Shown here: piece after piece, positions 52,071 through 61,100 of the stretch
How the letters are laid out: every line of letters begins with the position of its first letter
Numbering within the stretch: position 1 is the stretch's first letter
Source: a filamentous cyanobacterium ESFC-1
GTDB lineage: Bacteria; Cyanobacteriota; Cyanobacteriia; Cyanobacteriales; Spirulinaceae
Direction: 5' to 3'
DNA length: 64,000 nucleotides
Assembly (NCBI GenBank): GCA_000380225.1
Contig: KB904821.1
Location: 4,522,938-4,586,937, forward strand
Made by a program: the position numbers and the translations under genes
Notes under the pieces: generated by a model
Database searches by the model: none
What the model was told of the DNA's origin: nothing
The model's input: only the letters and a program-made list of their open reading frames with translations

Positions 52071-52339
52071 TGGTTGGCTAAACCATCCATTTCAGTAACT
52101 TCAAACTCTTGATTAATAGCATGAATTTCTCTTTGAATATCAGCATCCTGTGCCATTTCTTCCAGTTGTTTCTGAATAACAGAAGGATCGGAAAATTTAC
52201 TTTTTGGTTTCGCAGTTGGCGTTTCATCAGCAACCAGTAAAATAACTTTTACACGACTTGCTGATTTTATTGCTAAGGGTTCATCAAGGATAAGCTGCCC
52301 CTTTTCGTCAACTTTCCCCATTATTTCAAAGGCTTGCAT
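52067..52339 (-). CDS. Antitoxin partner of MazF
   Basis: The 90 residues start MQAFEIMGKVDEKGQLILDEP and continue ASRVKVILLVADE, a small beta-rich N-terminal domain probably used for dimerisation or DNA binding, then a charged, probably disordered tail that would mask the toxin. It is not a standard MazE or RHH sequence by eye. The N-terminal part is very like that of the antitoxin at 63171-63413, which is paired with a different toxin. The gene comes before and overlaps the toxin by four bases. Confidence 0.83.
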   Translation of the reverse strand: MQAFEIMGKVDEKGQLILDEPLAIKSASRVKVILLVADETPTAKPKSKFSDPSVIQKQLEEMAQDADIQREIHAINQEFEVTEMDGLANQ

Positions 52340-52387
52340 GATTAGTGTTTTAACGTTAAATTGACTTTATTTTAACTTAGTATGACT

Positions 52388-52433
52388 AGAACCCCGGATG
52401 CTTTAAGAATCCGGGGTTCTGAAGCTTGAGGTT
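52388..52433. repeat. 46-base direct repeat containing a palindromic terminator, right of mazEF
   Basis: This is the second copy of the unit at 51676-51721. The 33-base palindromic part is identical, including the loop GCTTTAAGA, and the tail reads GAAGCTTGAGGTT. It abuts the stop codon of the next minus-strand gene at 52434, where it may serve as terminator. Confidence 0.9.
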
Positions 52434-53864
52434 TTATTCTGAACGCGATCGCTTTTTTGAACGAAAATACACCAAGGGTAAACAGAATAAGACAAATGTG
52501 AGTAAACCTAAACCCAAGCTGACTAAAATTGATTCGGTGATGGGATGCAGTTGAGAAGATGTGAAAGGAGGGGTGAGTTGATGTTCTTCGGGTTTGGCTT
52601 CTTTGTAATAAGGATAAGCCGTCGCAGTAACACCTGCCATTCCTAATCCTGCACCAATCGCAGTAAGTAGAATTTGCAGATCGCGATCGCGTTCTTTATC
52701 GAGTTCAGATTGTGCGCGATCGCGCTGGGCTTGGTCAATTTCCACTAAACCGCGAATCGTCTCTAACATTTGTCGAAATAGCTCTTTTCCAGGGTTTAAA
52801 TAAGCCAAATCGACCGCAATTTGTTCTTGGCGTTGTTCTTTGGTAATCTCTAGGAATTGCTGAAACGCCGTCAGGTTATCCCCCAGAAGCGAACAAGATT
52901 CGAGTTCGGTTAAACGCCAAGCATAATTTTTAGCATTGATGTTAATTGTCGTTTGATGAACTTCTAAATCGCGGAGATGTGTTTCATAAGTAAAAGCAAC
53001 CTGAGAAGCCGTTTTTAGCCACTCTTTGAATATTTCGAGTTGTGTTTCTGAATTGGGGAACTGATTGGATAAAGCGGTCACTTTTCCTTCGAGTTGGCTG
53101 TACAGTTTCCGGGCTTCGCGATCGCAATAACGAGACTGTTCGTAAACATATAGAATTTTGTGGTGATAGCAAAGTAACTTTAATAATGGATCGTAATAAT
53201 TTCCCGCTTCTTCTTTTTCTGTTGTTTCAGAATAACAATTCAGCCAAATTAAAAGATGGCAAGTTTGACTAGAGTTGTTATATTCAAAAACTGGACTGCC
53301 TAAGAAAATAAAATCATTAATATAATGTAATTCTCCGAGGTTTAACTGCTGCATACAATCATCAGCAATACTGCGTAAATCGTCATATTTACAACGCAGT
53401 TCCGCAAAGAATAGTAATGTTTGACCGAGAGAAGCTTTAATAAAATTGGGATGTAATTTTTGTTGAGGATTTAAGCCAGAGATTTGTGCTAAGTCTACAG
53501 TTAAATTAGCATAGCGAAAAGTCAGATCGACAGCATAAGTATCGTGAAGTTGAACGGGATAAAACTCTCCGGTTAAACATAACTTCTTAGCTTGAGGAAC
53601 TTGATTAAAATAAATCGCTTTTTGGGGTAAGAGTTGACGATAATAAGATGAAGTTAGATTTTGATTGTCATTGGTCTGAAGCTGTAATTTAGGTAAAATA
53701 TCTGTTAATTCAATCAGTCCCAAATCTTGACTAATTGCTTCGCATTTTTGCCAAAGATTATCTGCATCTTCAATAGTTTTTTGCGAACTTGAGGCGAGAT
53801 CGTGACGCAGTTGAAAGGCAAATAGGGTTAGTTTAGGACTCCAAAGCTGCACCGAAGCATTCAT
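52434..53864 (-). CDS. Unknown protein with two C-terminal membrane helices
   Basis: The 476 residues begin with a large soluble part (1-370) with aromatic- and Leu-rich segments such as KAIYFNQVPQAKKLCLTGEF and LLKLLCYHHKILYVYEQSRY. A charged coiled coil follows (about 372-395, AQRDRAQSELDKERDRD), then two membrane helices (about 398-415 and 443-468) with a basic end. No family is recognised. The arrangement, a soluble sensor-like domain plus coiled coil and two helices, is reminiscent of membrane-active effectors, but this is inference. The start ATG overlaps the stop of the small gene upstream by four bases. Confidence 0.65.
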   Translation of the reverse strand: MNASVQLWSPKLTLFAFQLRHDLASSSQKTIEDADNLWQKCEAISQDLGLIELTDILPKLQLQTNDNQNLTSSYYRQLLPQKAIYFNQVPQAKKLCLTGEFYPVQLHDTYAVDLTFRYANLTVDLAQISGLNPQQKLHPNFIKASLGQTLLFFAELRCKYDDLRSIADDCMQQLNLGELHYINDFIFLGSPVFEYNNSSQTCHLLIWLNCYSETTEKEEAGNYYDPLLKLLCYHHKILYVYEQSRYCDREARKLYSQLEGKVTALSNQFPNSETQLEIFKEWLKTASQVAFTYETHLRDLEVHQTTININAKNYAWRLTELESCSLLGDNLTAFQQFLEITKEQRQEQIAVDLAYLNPGKELFRQMLETIRGLVEIDQAQRDRAQSELDKERDRDLQILLTAIGAGLGMAGVTATAYPYYKEAKPEEHQLTPPFTSSQLHPITESILVSLGLGLLTFVLFCLPLVYFRSKKRSRSE

Positions 53865-54193
53865 GATTTTTTCGGTTTACTCCGTTGAATTGCATTGAGT
53901 AATTCGGGTTGACTTGGTGCTTTTTGTTGAGGAACTTTACCTTTTTTACTACCAGATAGTTTTTCGCTCGATGAGGGTTGCGTACCAAAAGCAAGAGATT
54001 CTATTTGATTCGCGATTTCTTGATGTTCTGGTTCCATATACCAAGCCGCGATCGCGTCAGAAAGCTTTTGAGGATCGTCATTTGTGTTGTTAATAATTTG
54101 TTCAAGTTCGGCGCGATCGCGTTCGGAGAAAAGCTCGGCTTCAGTTTCTAAAACTTGTAAAAAAGCGTTGAGTAATTGTGCATCTAACGACAT
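53861..54193 (-). CDS. Small helical protein coupled to the membrane protein
   Basis: The 110 residues have an all-helical N-terminal domain (LDAQLLNAFLQVLETEAELF, then LEQIINNTNDDPQKLSDAIA and WYMEPEHQEIANQIESLAF), followed by a Ser/Lys/Pro-rich disordered tail. The helical part may be a small adaptor or effector-associated domain; I cannot assign it. The Met at 54193 has a GGTAAG-like ribosome site; the longer frame begins with TTG. The ATGA overlap with the next gene indicates that the two products act together. Confidence 0.65.
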   Translation of the reverse strand: MSLDAQLLNAFLQVLETEAELFSERDRAELEQIINNTNDDPQKLSDAIAAWYMEPEHQEIANQIESLAFGTQPSSSEKLSGSKKGKVPQQKAPSQPELLNAIQRSKPKKS

Positions 54194-54285
54194 AAAACTT
54201 ACCAAAATAGGGATATATAGAAATAATATACTTAGGAACTAAATCTTCTTCAGGAAAAATACTAACTCACCTTGTTAACCTCGTT

Positions 54286-54326
54286 CCTTGGTTCTACCAA
54301 GGGACGCACTAATGAGGCTCTGCCTC
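54286..54326. repeat. Tandem hairpin element
   Basis: CCTTGGT/ACCAAGG (54286-54302, loop TCT) is followed by GAGGC/GCCTC (54314-54326, loop TCT). It lies between the HepT gene end and the next gene and could terminate hepT transcription. It resembles a dispersed cyanobacterial palindrome. Confidence 0.7.
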
Positions 54327-54350
54327 CAGTCAACCATTACAATCGAAGTT

Positions 54351-54698
54351 TTATTGGTTGTCCTCAGTATTTAAGAATGGCTGAATTAAATTAAGCAATT
54401 CAGGAATGCTCGATTGTACAGTAAACCAAACTCGCTTGATATCGACTCCTTCGTAATCGTGAATGAGTTTATCCCTCATACCAGCCATTGCTGTCCAGGG
54501 AATATCAGGGTATTGTTGACGAAAATCGGGCGAAAGTCGCTTGACTGCTTCCCCCAAAATGGCAATTTGATAAAGTACCGCCGATTGGGTTTTGCGATCG
54601 CGACTAAATTCCGCATCATCCATCCCCGCTACAAATTCTAATACCAGTTCTCCCGCTTGAGCAATATCAAGAAGGGAGGCGCGATCGCGAGATTTCAT
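54351..54698 (-). CDS. hepT: HepT-like HEPN domain toxin (DUF86)
   Basis: The 115 residues form a four-helix HEPN protein with the RNase motif R75-x4-H80 in GMRDKLIHDYEGVD, including the HxY tail seen in the HepT family. QIAILGEAVKRLS is the family-typical second helix. HepT proteins are RNases neutralised by the MNT partner through AMP addition at the Tyr of the motif. The start ATG overlaps the stop of the antitoxin gene by four bases (ATGA). Confidence 0.93.
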   Translation of the reverse strand: MKSRDRASLLDIAQAGELVLEFVAGMDDAEFSRDRKTQSAVLYQIAILGEAVKRLSPDFRQQYPDIPWTAMAGMRDKLIHDYEGVDIKRVWFTVQSSIPELLNLIQPFLNTEDNQ

Positions 54699-55012
54699 AG
54701 TTTAGAATAAAACACTTGAGAAGTGTTCAAAATTTCTTGACGGCGAATCCAGTTATGGCTACTTTCAATCGCTGATTTTTCGATTAAATCGACTTTGCGA
54801 TTGACTAATCTTTCTAACTCTTGCTGCATAGTAATGAGATCGGGAATTGTCCACATTGTCTCAGGCTCAAATGTTACCAATACATCCAGGTCGCTGTCGG
54901 GTCGAAAATCGTCTCGCAATACCGAACCAAATAAAGCGAGTTCTGCGATTTGCCATTTGTGACAAAAACGCTGAATCGAATCGCGGGGTAACTCAATATT
55001 TTTTAGTTTCAT
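54695..55012 (-). CDS. mntA: MntA-like nucleotidyltransferase antitoxin
   Basis: The 105 residues are a minimal nucleotidyltransferase: LALFGSVLRDDFRPDSDLDV contains the GS-x10-DxD motif (G29, S30, D41, D43), and a third acidic residue occurs in VDLI. MNT proteins of this type add AMP units to HepT, blocking its RNase. Antitoxin first, toxin second, with four-base overlap, as in the described HepT/MntA systems. A CCGGGG palindrome cluster lies upstream. Confidence 0.93.
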   Translation of the reverse strand: MKLKNIELPRDSIQRFCHKWQIAELALFGSVLRDDFRPDSDLDVLVTFEPETMWTIPDLITMQQELERLVNRKVDLIEKSAIESSHNWIRRQEILNTSQVFYSKL

Positions 55013-55052
55013 CGGCAGTCATTTATCCCTAGACTTAATTGTATCGAAGTCT

Positions 55053-55104
55053 AGAACCCCGGTTTCGCCTAAGTTGCCGGGGTTCTGAGCTAAACCGGGG
55101 TTCT
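55053..55104. repeat. CCCCGG/CCGGGG palindrome, double copy
   Basis: AGAACCCCGG is followed by two CCGGGGTTCT arms (55077-55086 and 55095-55104). It lies five bases from the stop of the giant CHAT gene and probably ends its transcript. It belongs to the family at 51676, 52388, 32451 and 63570. Confidence 0.8.
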
Positions 55105-55109
55105 AATAC

Positions 55110-58100
55110 CTACCCGCCAACCGCATAAAACGCCGCCCAATAATAAGGAGACTGAAACGGTACTTCCTCCGCATCGCGAAGATAGCTTCTCAACGCGACT
55201 TGTACAGTAGGACGCAAACAGGAACTTGCCCAAGTCGTCAAATCGGCTTTAGTTGCCTCTCGTAGCCAGGTTTGGGCGTGTTGGAGGGCGAGGGGGACGG
55301 TTTCGCCCTGTTTGAGGTTTTGGTAGAAGCGAATCATCAGCAGGGCGGTAGAGAGGTCATTCACCGCCCAGAGAGAACTTACCACAGCAGACGCACCCGC
55401 GAGGATAAAGCCACTGGCAAGGCTGATATATTCGTCGGTGGAGTCAAGCTGCACTTGTCCGGTTTCGCAAGCGGAGAGGGTGACAAGGCGACATTCCTGG
55501 AGGTTGAGTTGCAGGATATCGGTGAGGGTGAGGCATTGACCCAAGTCCAGGTAGTTGCCGTTGGCTTGCTCAAGGTAGCGGTTGGGGTTGTCTTGGGGTG
55601 GGGGTGGCGGTAACTCGCTGTTGGCCAGGATGAGGGCAGACAGGAGAGGGTTGTTGAAGTTGAAGTAGCCGTGACAGGAAAAATGAGCGCAGTGGGCGTT
55701 GTCGAGGTTGAGGGCGGCTTTTTGGGCTTCTGCGTGTTTGAGGATGTGGTGGGGGTTGAAGTAGGGTGGCAGGGCTTCTACTTCGATGTCGGTGAAAGCG
55801 AGGTCCTCTGTTGGGTTTTGGATGGCGAAAAGGCGGTCGAAGTCGGGGCGGTGGCGATTTTGGGCTTGTCGCAGGATTTGGCAGTTGGGGGCGTAGCTGA
55901 CTCCTTGGGGAAAGATGTCTTGTAAAAGTTGATTTTCACTTTCAGGGAGAGAGAGGGGTAAGGCGTGGAGGGGGAACAGGTGTAAGAAACGGTGGGGGAT
56001 GAGGATAAGTCGCTTACAGTTAGGAGATTTTTGAAATAGACTCTCTAGAATTTCGTCAATGTGGAGGATGTCAGCGAGGGTTGCGAGGCGTTGGGGAAGG
56101 CTGTTTTGCCATTGAGTTTTGTTAGTGCGGTAGTCGCGGAGATAGGCGTTTGTCCAGTCGATAAGTTGACGGAAATCTTCCCCCGAAGACTGCCAAAGAC
56201 TAATTTCTGATGTTTCTTTAGTCTTTGATTCTGATAAATTGGGTAGAACTGTAAAAGTTAGAATTTGATTTGATACAGAAGATATATACCATTCTATGAC
56301 AGCAGTTTCTTTATCTAACAGCTTGTGAATATCTGGCACAGTCAAAGGTTGATAGGGAGAAAGGCGATTAAATTCCTCCCGTAGTTGATTAAGATAGCTG
56401 GAATTCGACTGAGACGTTTGTTGTAGTCTTTCTTTTTCTTTGGCAATATTTTGGCGAATTTGTTGTAGCTGCAATCGAGTCGCTTCAGGTATATCTGAGC
56501 CGTATAAGTCACGGGCTGCAATCAGTTCTGTTAGGTTTCGGGCTTTGCTGCGGTCGGCATATTCTAGCGCTTTATCATACCGTTTTAATTGAATACAGAC
56601 CCTAACCATTAAGATATAAAGTTCAATCCATTCTTCATTGAGTTTGCGTTTGACTTCATCACCAGAGATAATCTCACCACGCAAGTAATCAACTGTTTCA
56701 ATAGCTTTAGCAAAAGCTTCATAAGCTAAGTGATAAGATTTTGTTTTCCAGTAAACAATTCCTACAAAAAATATAATCTTAGCATATCTATTTGGAAAAG
56801 ATTGATAAGTAAAAACTTGTAATGATTGTTGGTAAAGTGCAATAACTTTTTTAAATTCCTTTTGTTCTAAATAGACATTAGCAAGACATTTCAAACTTTC
56901 AGCCCACCTTTCGGGATGCAAATCACGAGTAAATACTTCTAAACTTTGTTCATAGTGAAACTTTGATTTTTCTAAATAATCTGTAAGATTTTTGTATTTA
57001 AATAAACGAATGTAAGTATCTCCCAGAATCAAATTGACTGTTCCCCAAGACCGAGGGTTAACAGTGGGATTTTTTTGCCAGGCTAAACTTTCTTCTGCGG
57101 CTAAGATAACTTTACTCAAGTTCTCATATTTTTCTCCTGATTTGCGTAGTTTATATGCCTCTGCTAAATTATGTTGTATAGCAGCATATTTTGATGGATA
57201 TTTTTCTGGTTTAAAACTCTTTAATGCATCTCCAAGAGCAGCAATAGCCTTTTCTATATTTTTTCCTTTTTGATCGAATTCACCCGTTAATAAGTAAACA
57301 ACAGAAATACCAATTTTGCAATTAGCCCATTTTTCAGGAAAATCTTGTTTATTATAGATACTTAGAGCGGCTTCATAGGCAGCAATTGATTTTTTGCAAT
57401 TGTCAAATTGATCCCCCTTGACTTGCCAGCTATAAGCTGCTCCAAGATGAGTTTGTGTTTCTGCCCATTTTTCTGGAAATATCTGCTTTGTATAAATTGT
57501 TAAAGCAAGCCGATGATAATCAAGAGCTTTTTCAAGATTATCAGCCATATTGCCTAGGGTGTGTTCCTGATAGATTATTCCTAATAGATTCTGGATTTCT
57601 GCCCATCGTTGAGGATCATTTTGTGGAGAATATATCCTCAAAGATTCTTCAAAAGCAGTTATAGCTTTTTCTCCATATTCCGGGTTATTATATTTCTGAC
57701 TATGAAAATAGGTTGCTGCTATAAAATATTGAATTTCAGCCCATTGCTCGGAAAATTTTTCTAGGGTGTAAATTTCTAAAGCAGCTTGATAACAGCGAAT
57801 CGCTTCACTTAAGAAGTATTCATCTGCCACATCTGATGTTTTGTCTTCTGATATTTTGTTAGTATAGACAACACCTAAACGAAGTTTTATGTCTGCCCAC
57901 TCTTCAGGAAATGCTTCACGAGGGCGAAATTTTAAAGCTGCATTGTAATAATTAATAACCTTCTGTAAATTTTTATTTTGATTTCCTTTGATTCGATTCT
58001 TATAACTATCAGCTAAATTTATTTGTAAACCAACACAGCTTTTTACCCAGGAATTATAGTCGTGAAATTTCCAATTTACATCAGAAGTGACCAGTGCGCC

Positions 58101-61100
58101 TTTAAGCTGGCTTGATTCATCTTCAAGAATTGTCGGAGAATCCAAATCAAAGTTAGTTGCAGCAACCTCATTTTCACTTAGAGTAAGTTGTTTTAAATAA
58201 AACTCTAAGGCATTTTCATAAGCAAGAATCGCTTGTTCTATATTATCTTCTTTCTCTCCTTGAATACGGTCAATATAAGTAAGACCTAAGCTATACTGTA
58301 TACTTGCCCAATCCTCTATATATTCTTCATAAGTGCGAACGATTAAAGCGCTTTTATATGCAGTTATCGCCCTTTCTAAATTTTGTGATTTTTCTCCTCT
58401 AATTCGATCTCTATAAGCATTTCCTAGATTATTTTGCGTCCTTGCCCAATCTTCAGGAAAATCGTTATAGGTACAAACTTGTAAAGCGTTGTTGTAAAAC
58501 AGAATTGCATCTTCTATATTTTGAGATTTAATTCCTTTAACACGACAGTAATATGAAACCCCTAGATTATTTTGGAGCATTGCCCAATCTCTAGGATAGG
58601 TTGGACGATTAAAAACCGCTAGGGCTTTTGTATGATATGCAATCGACCTTTCAATATTTGCAGCTTGATTCCCTTTAATACGGTGTCGGTAAACATTGCC
58701 CAAATCATTTTGAATACCTGCCCAGTCTTCGGGGAAGTCTTCACAAGTATAAACTTTTAAAGCGGCTTCATAATAACGAATTGACTCTTCTAAATTATTT
58801 AATTTATTGCCCTTAATACGTTCTTGATAAACATCGCCTAATTTTTTTTGTGTGTCAGCCCAATCTTGAGGATAATCTTCGCGAGTCAATACAGTTAAAG
58901 CCAGTTTATGAGCCGCAATTGCTTGTTCAATATTATCGGCTTTATTTCCTTCAATCCTTTCTCTATAAGTAAGACCCAGATTATTTTGTATTGCTGACCA
59001 TAATTGCTCAGGACTTGCCTGGGTATAAACATCCGACTGTGTTCGATAGAGATAATTATCGTCAAAGTCTAAAATTAATTTGTACAAGGCAATTGCTTGC
59101 TCAATATTATCGGCTTTATCTCCTCTAACTCTTTTTGAGTAAGCATTCGCTAAACCCAGTTTTGACAGAATCAATAGATGAGGCAATGCTTCACGATTAC
59201 TCACTTCTAAAACAGCTTTATAAGCAGTAATTGCTTGCTCGATGTTATCGGCTTTTTCTCCGAAACTATTATAATTTTTATTTTGATAAATATTTCCTAA
59301 TCCATGTTGAATGGCTGTCCAATCCTCTGGATAGTCTTCACAGTTATAAAATTCTAAAGCAGCTTGGTAGTGACTTAATGCTATTTCTAAATTTTCTGTA
59401 ATATTTCCCACACTTCGTTGATAGTAAATGCCACCCAAGTTCAAATGAACGTTGGCAGAATTTTTGGGATTATCTTGATGGTTATAGACTTCTAAAGCAG
59501 ATTCTAAATGTGCAATTGCTGTTTCAAGATTTTGGGACTTGCTACCTTTGATTCGTTCTGTATATGCAGTTCCTAAGTAACATTGCAACTCTGCCCATTT
59601 CTGAGGATATTTCTCACGAGTTCGGACTTCTAGGGCTGCTGTAAAATAAGAAATTGACTGTTCAATATTTTTAATTCTTCTACCGTTAATGCGTCGATGA
59701 TAAATACATCCTAAATTAACCTGTACCATCGCCCAATCTTTGGGATAAGCTTCACAGGTATAAACTTCTAAAGCTGATTCATAGTAGCGAATAGCAGTTT
59801 CTACGTTTTGCGCTTTATCTCCGGAAACATCATCAGAGTAAATATTGCCTAACCGATTTTGTAAACTCGCCCAATTGAGTGGCTCTGTCTCACGAGTTCT
59901 TACTTCTAAAGCAGCTTGATAACAAGCAATTGCTTGGTTGTAGTTTTCTAGTTTTTTTCCTTCAATTCGCTTTTTATAAGTTCCGCCTAAATTGACCTGT
60001 ACCATCGCCCAATCTTTAGGATAAGCTTCACAGGTATAAACTTCTAAAGCTGATTCATAGTAGCGAATAGCAGTTTCTACGTTTTGCGCTTTATCTCCGG
60101 AAACATCATCAGAGTAAATATTGCCTAACCGATTTTGTAAACTCGCCCAATTGAGTGGCTCTGTCTCACGAGTTCTTACTTCTAAAGCAGCTTGATAACA
60201 AGCAATTGCTTGGTTGTAGTTTTCTAGTTTTTTTCCTTCAATTCGCTTTTTATAAGTTCCGCCTAAATTGACCTGTACCATCGCCCAATCTTTAGGATAA
60301 GCTTCACGGGTATAGACTTTTAAAGCTGCCTTATAATAATTAATAGCCTGTTCAATATTATTGGCTTTATTACCTTGAATTCGTTCCAAATAAGTATTTC
60401 CCAGACGATTTTGTAAACTTGACCATTGATAAGGTAATGCTTCAAAAGTACGTACTTCTAATGCTGCTATATAATAACTGATTGACTGTTCTATATTATT
60501 AGCTTTATTACCTTGAATTCGCTTCCTATATAGATCACCTAAATCAAGTTGAACCGTTGCTTGCTTATATTTTTCTTCTCTTATAGTTATCCAAACTCCA
60601 TCATTTTTTCTCCGAGAACCCAATATATATTGAGCATTATATTTTGTAGAGTTCTCCTCTAAATATACAGCTAACTGCAAAGCTAACTCAAAATATTTAA
60701 TCGCGTTTTCCCATTCTTTTTGGTCATAATACAGACAGCCAATATCATACAAACAAGACTGCTCAGAAACGCGATCGCCCAATTCTCGAACAATCCCTAA
60801 TCGCTGCTGTTGGGATGTAATCGCGTCCTCATATTGTCGTAATTCTCGCTGTAACGTCGCAAGATATTCTAAGCCTTTAGCAGCCCAATCTTTAACCTCT
60901 AGCTCAACATAAAGATTGACGGATTGTTGATAATTGGAAATAGCTATTTCTTTCTGCTCTAAATTAGAGTAACTTGAGCCAAGCATATAATAAGCGTTGG
61001 CTTGATTCTGCTTTTGCTCTAACTCAGTCGCTAAATTTAAAGCTTGATTGAAATATTTAATCGCATTATCCCATTCTTTTAGATCGTTATAAAGATTACC

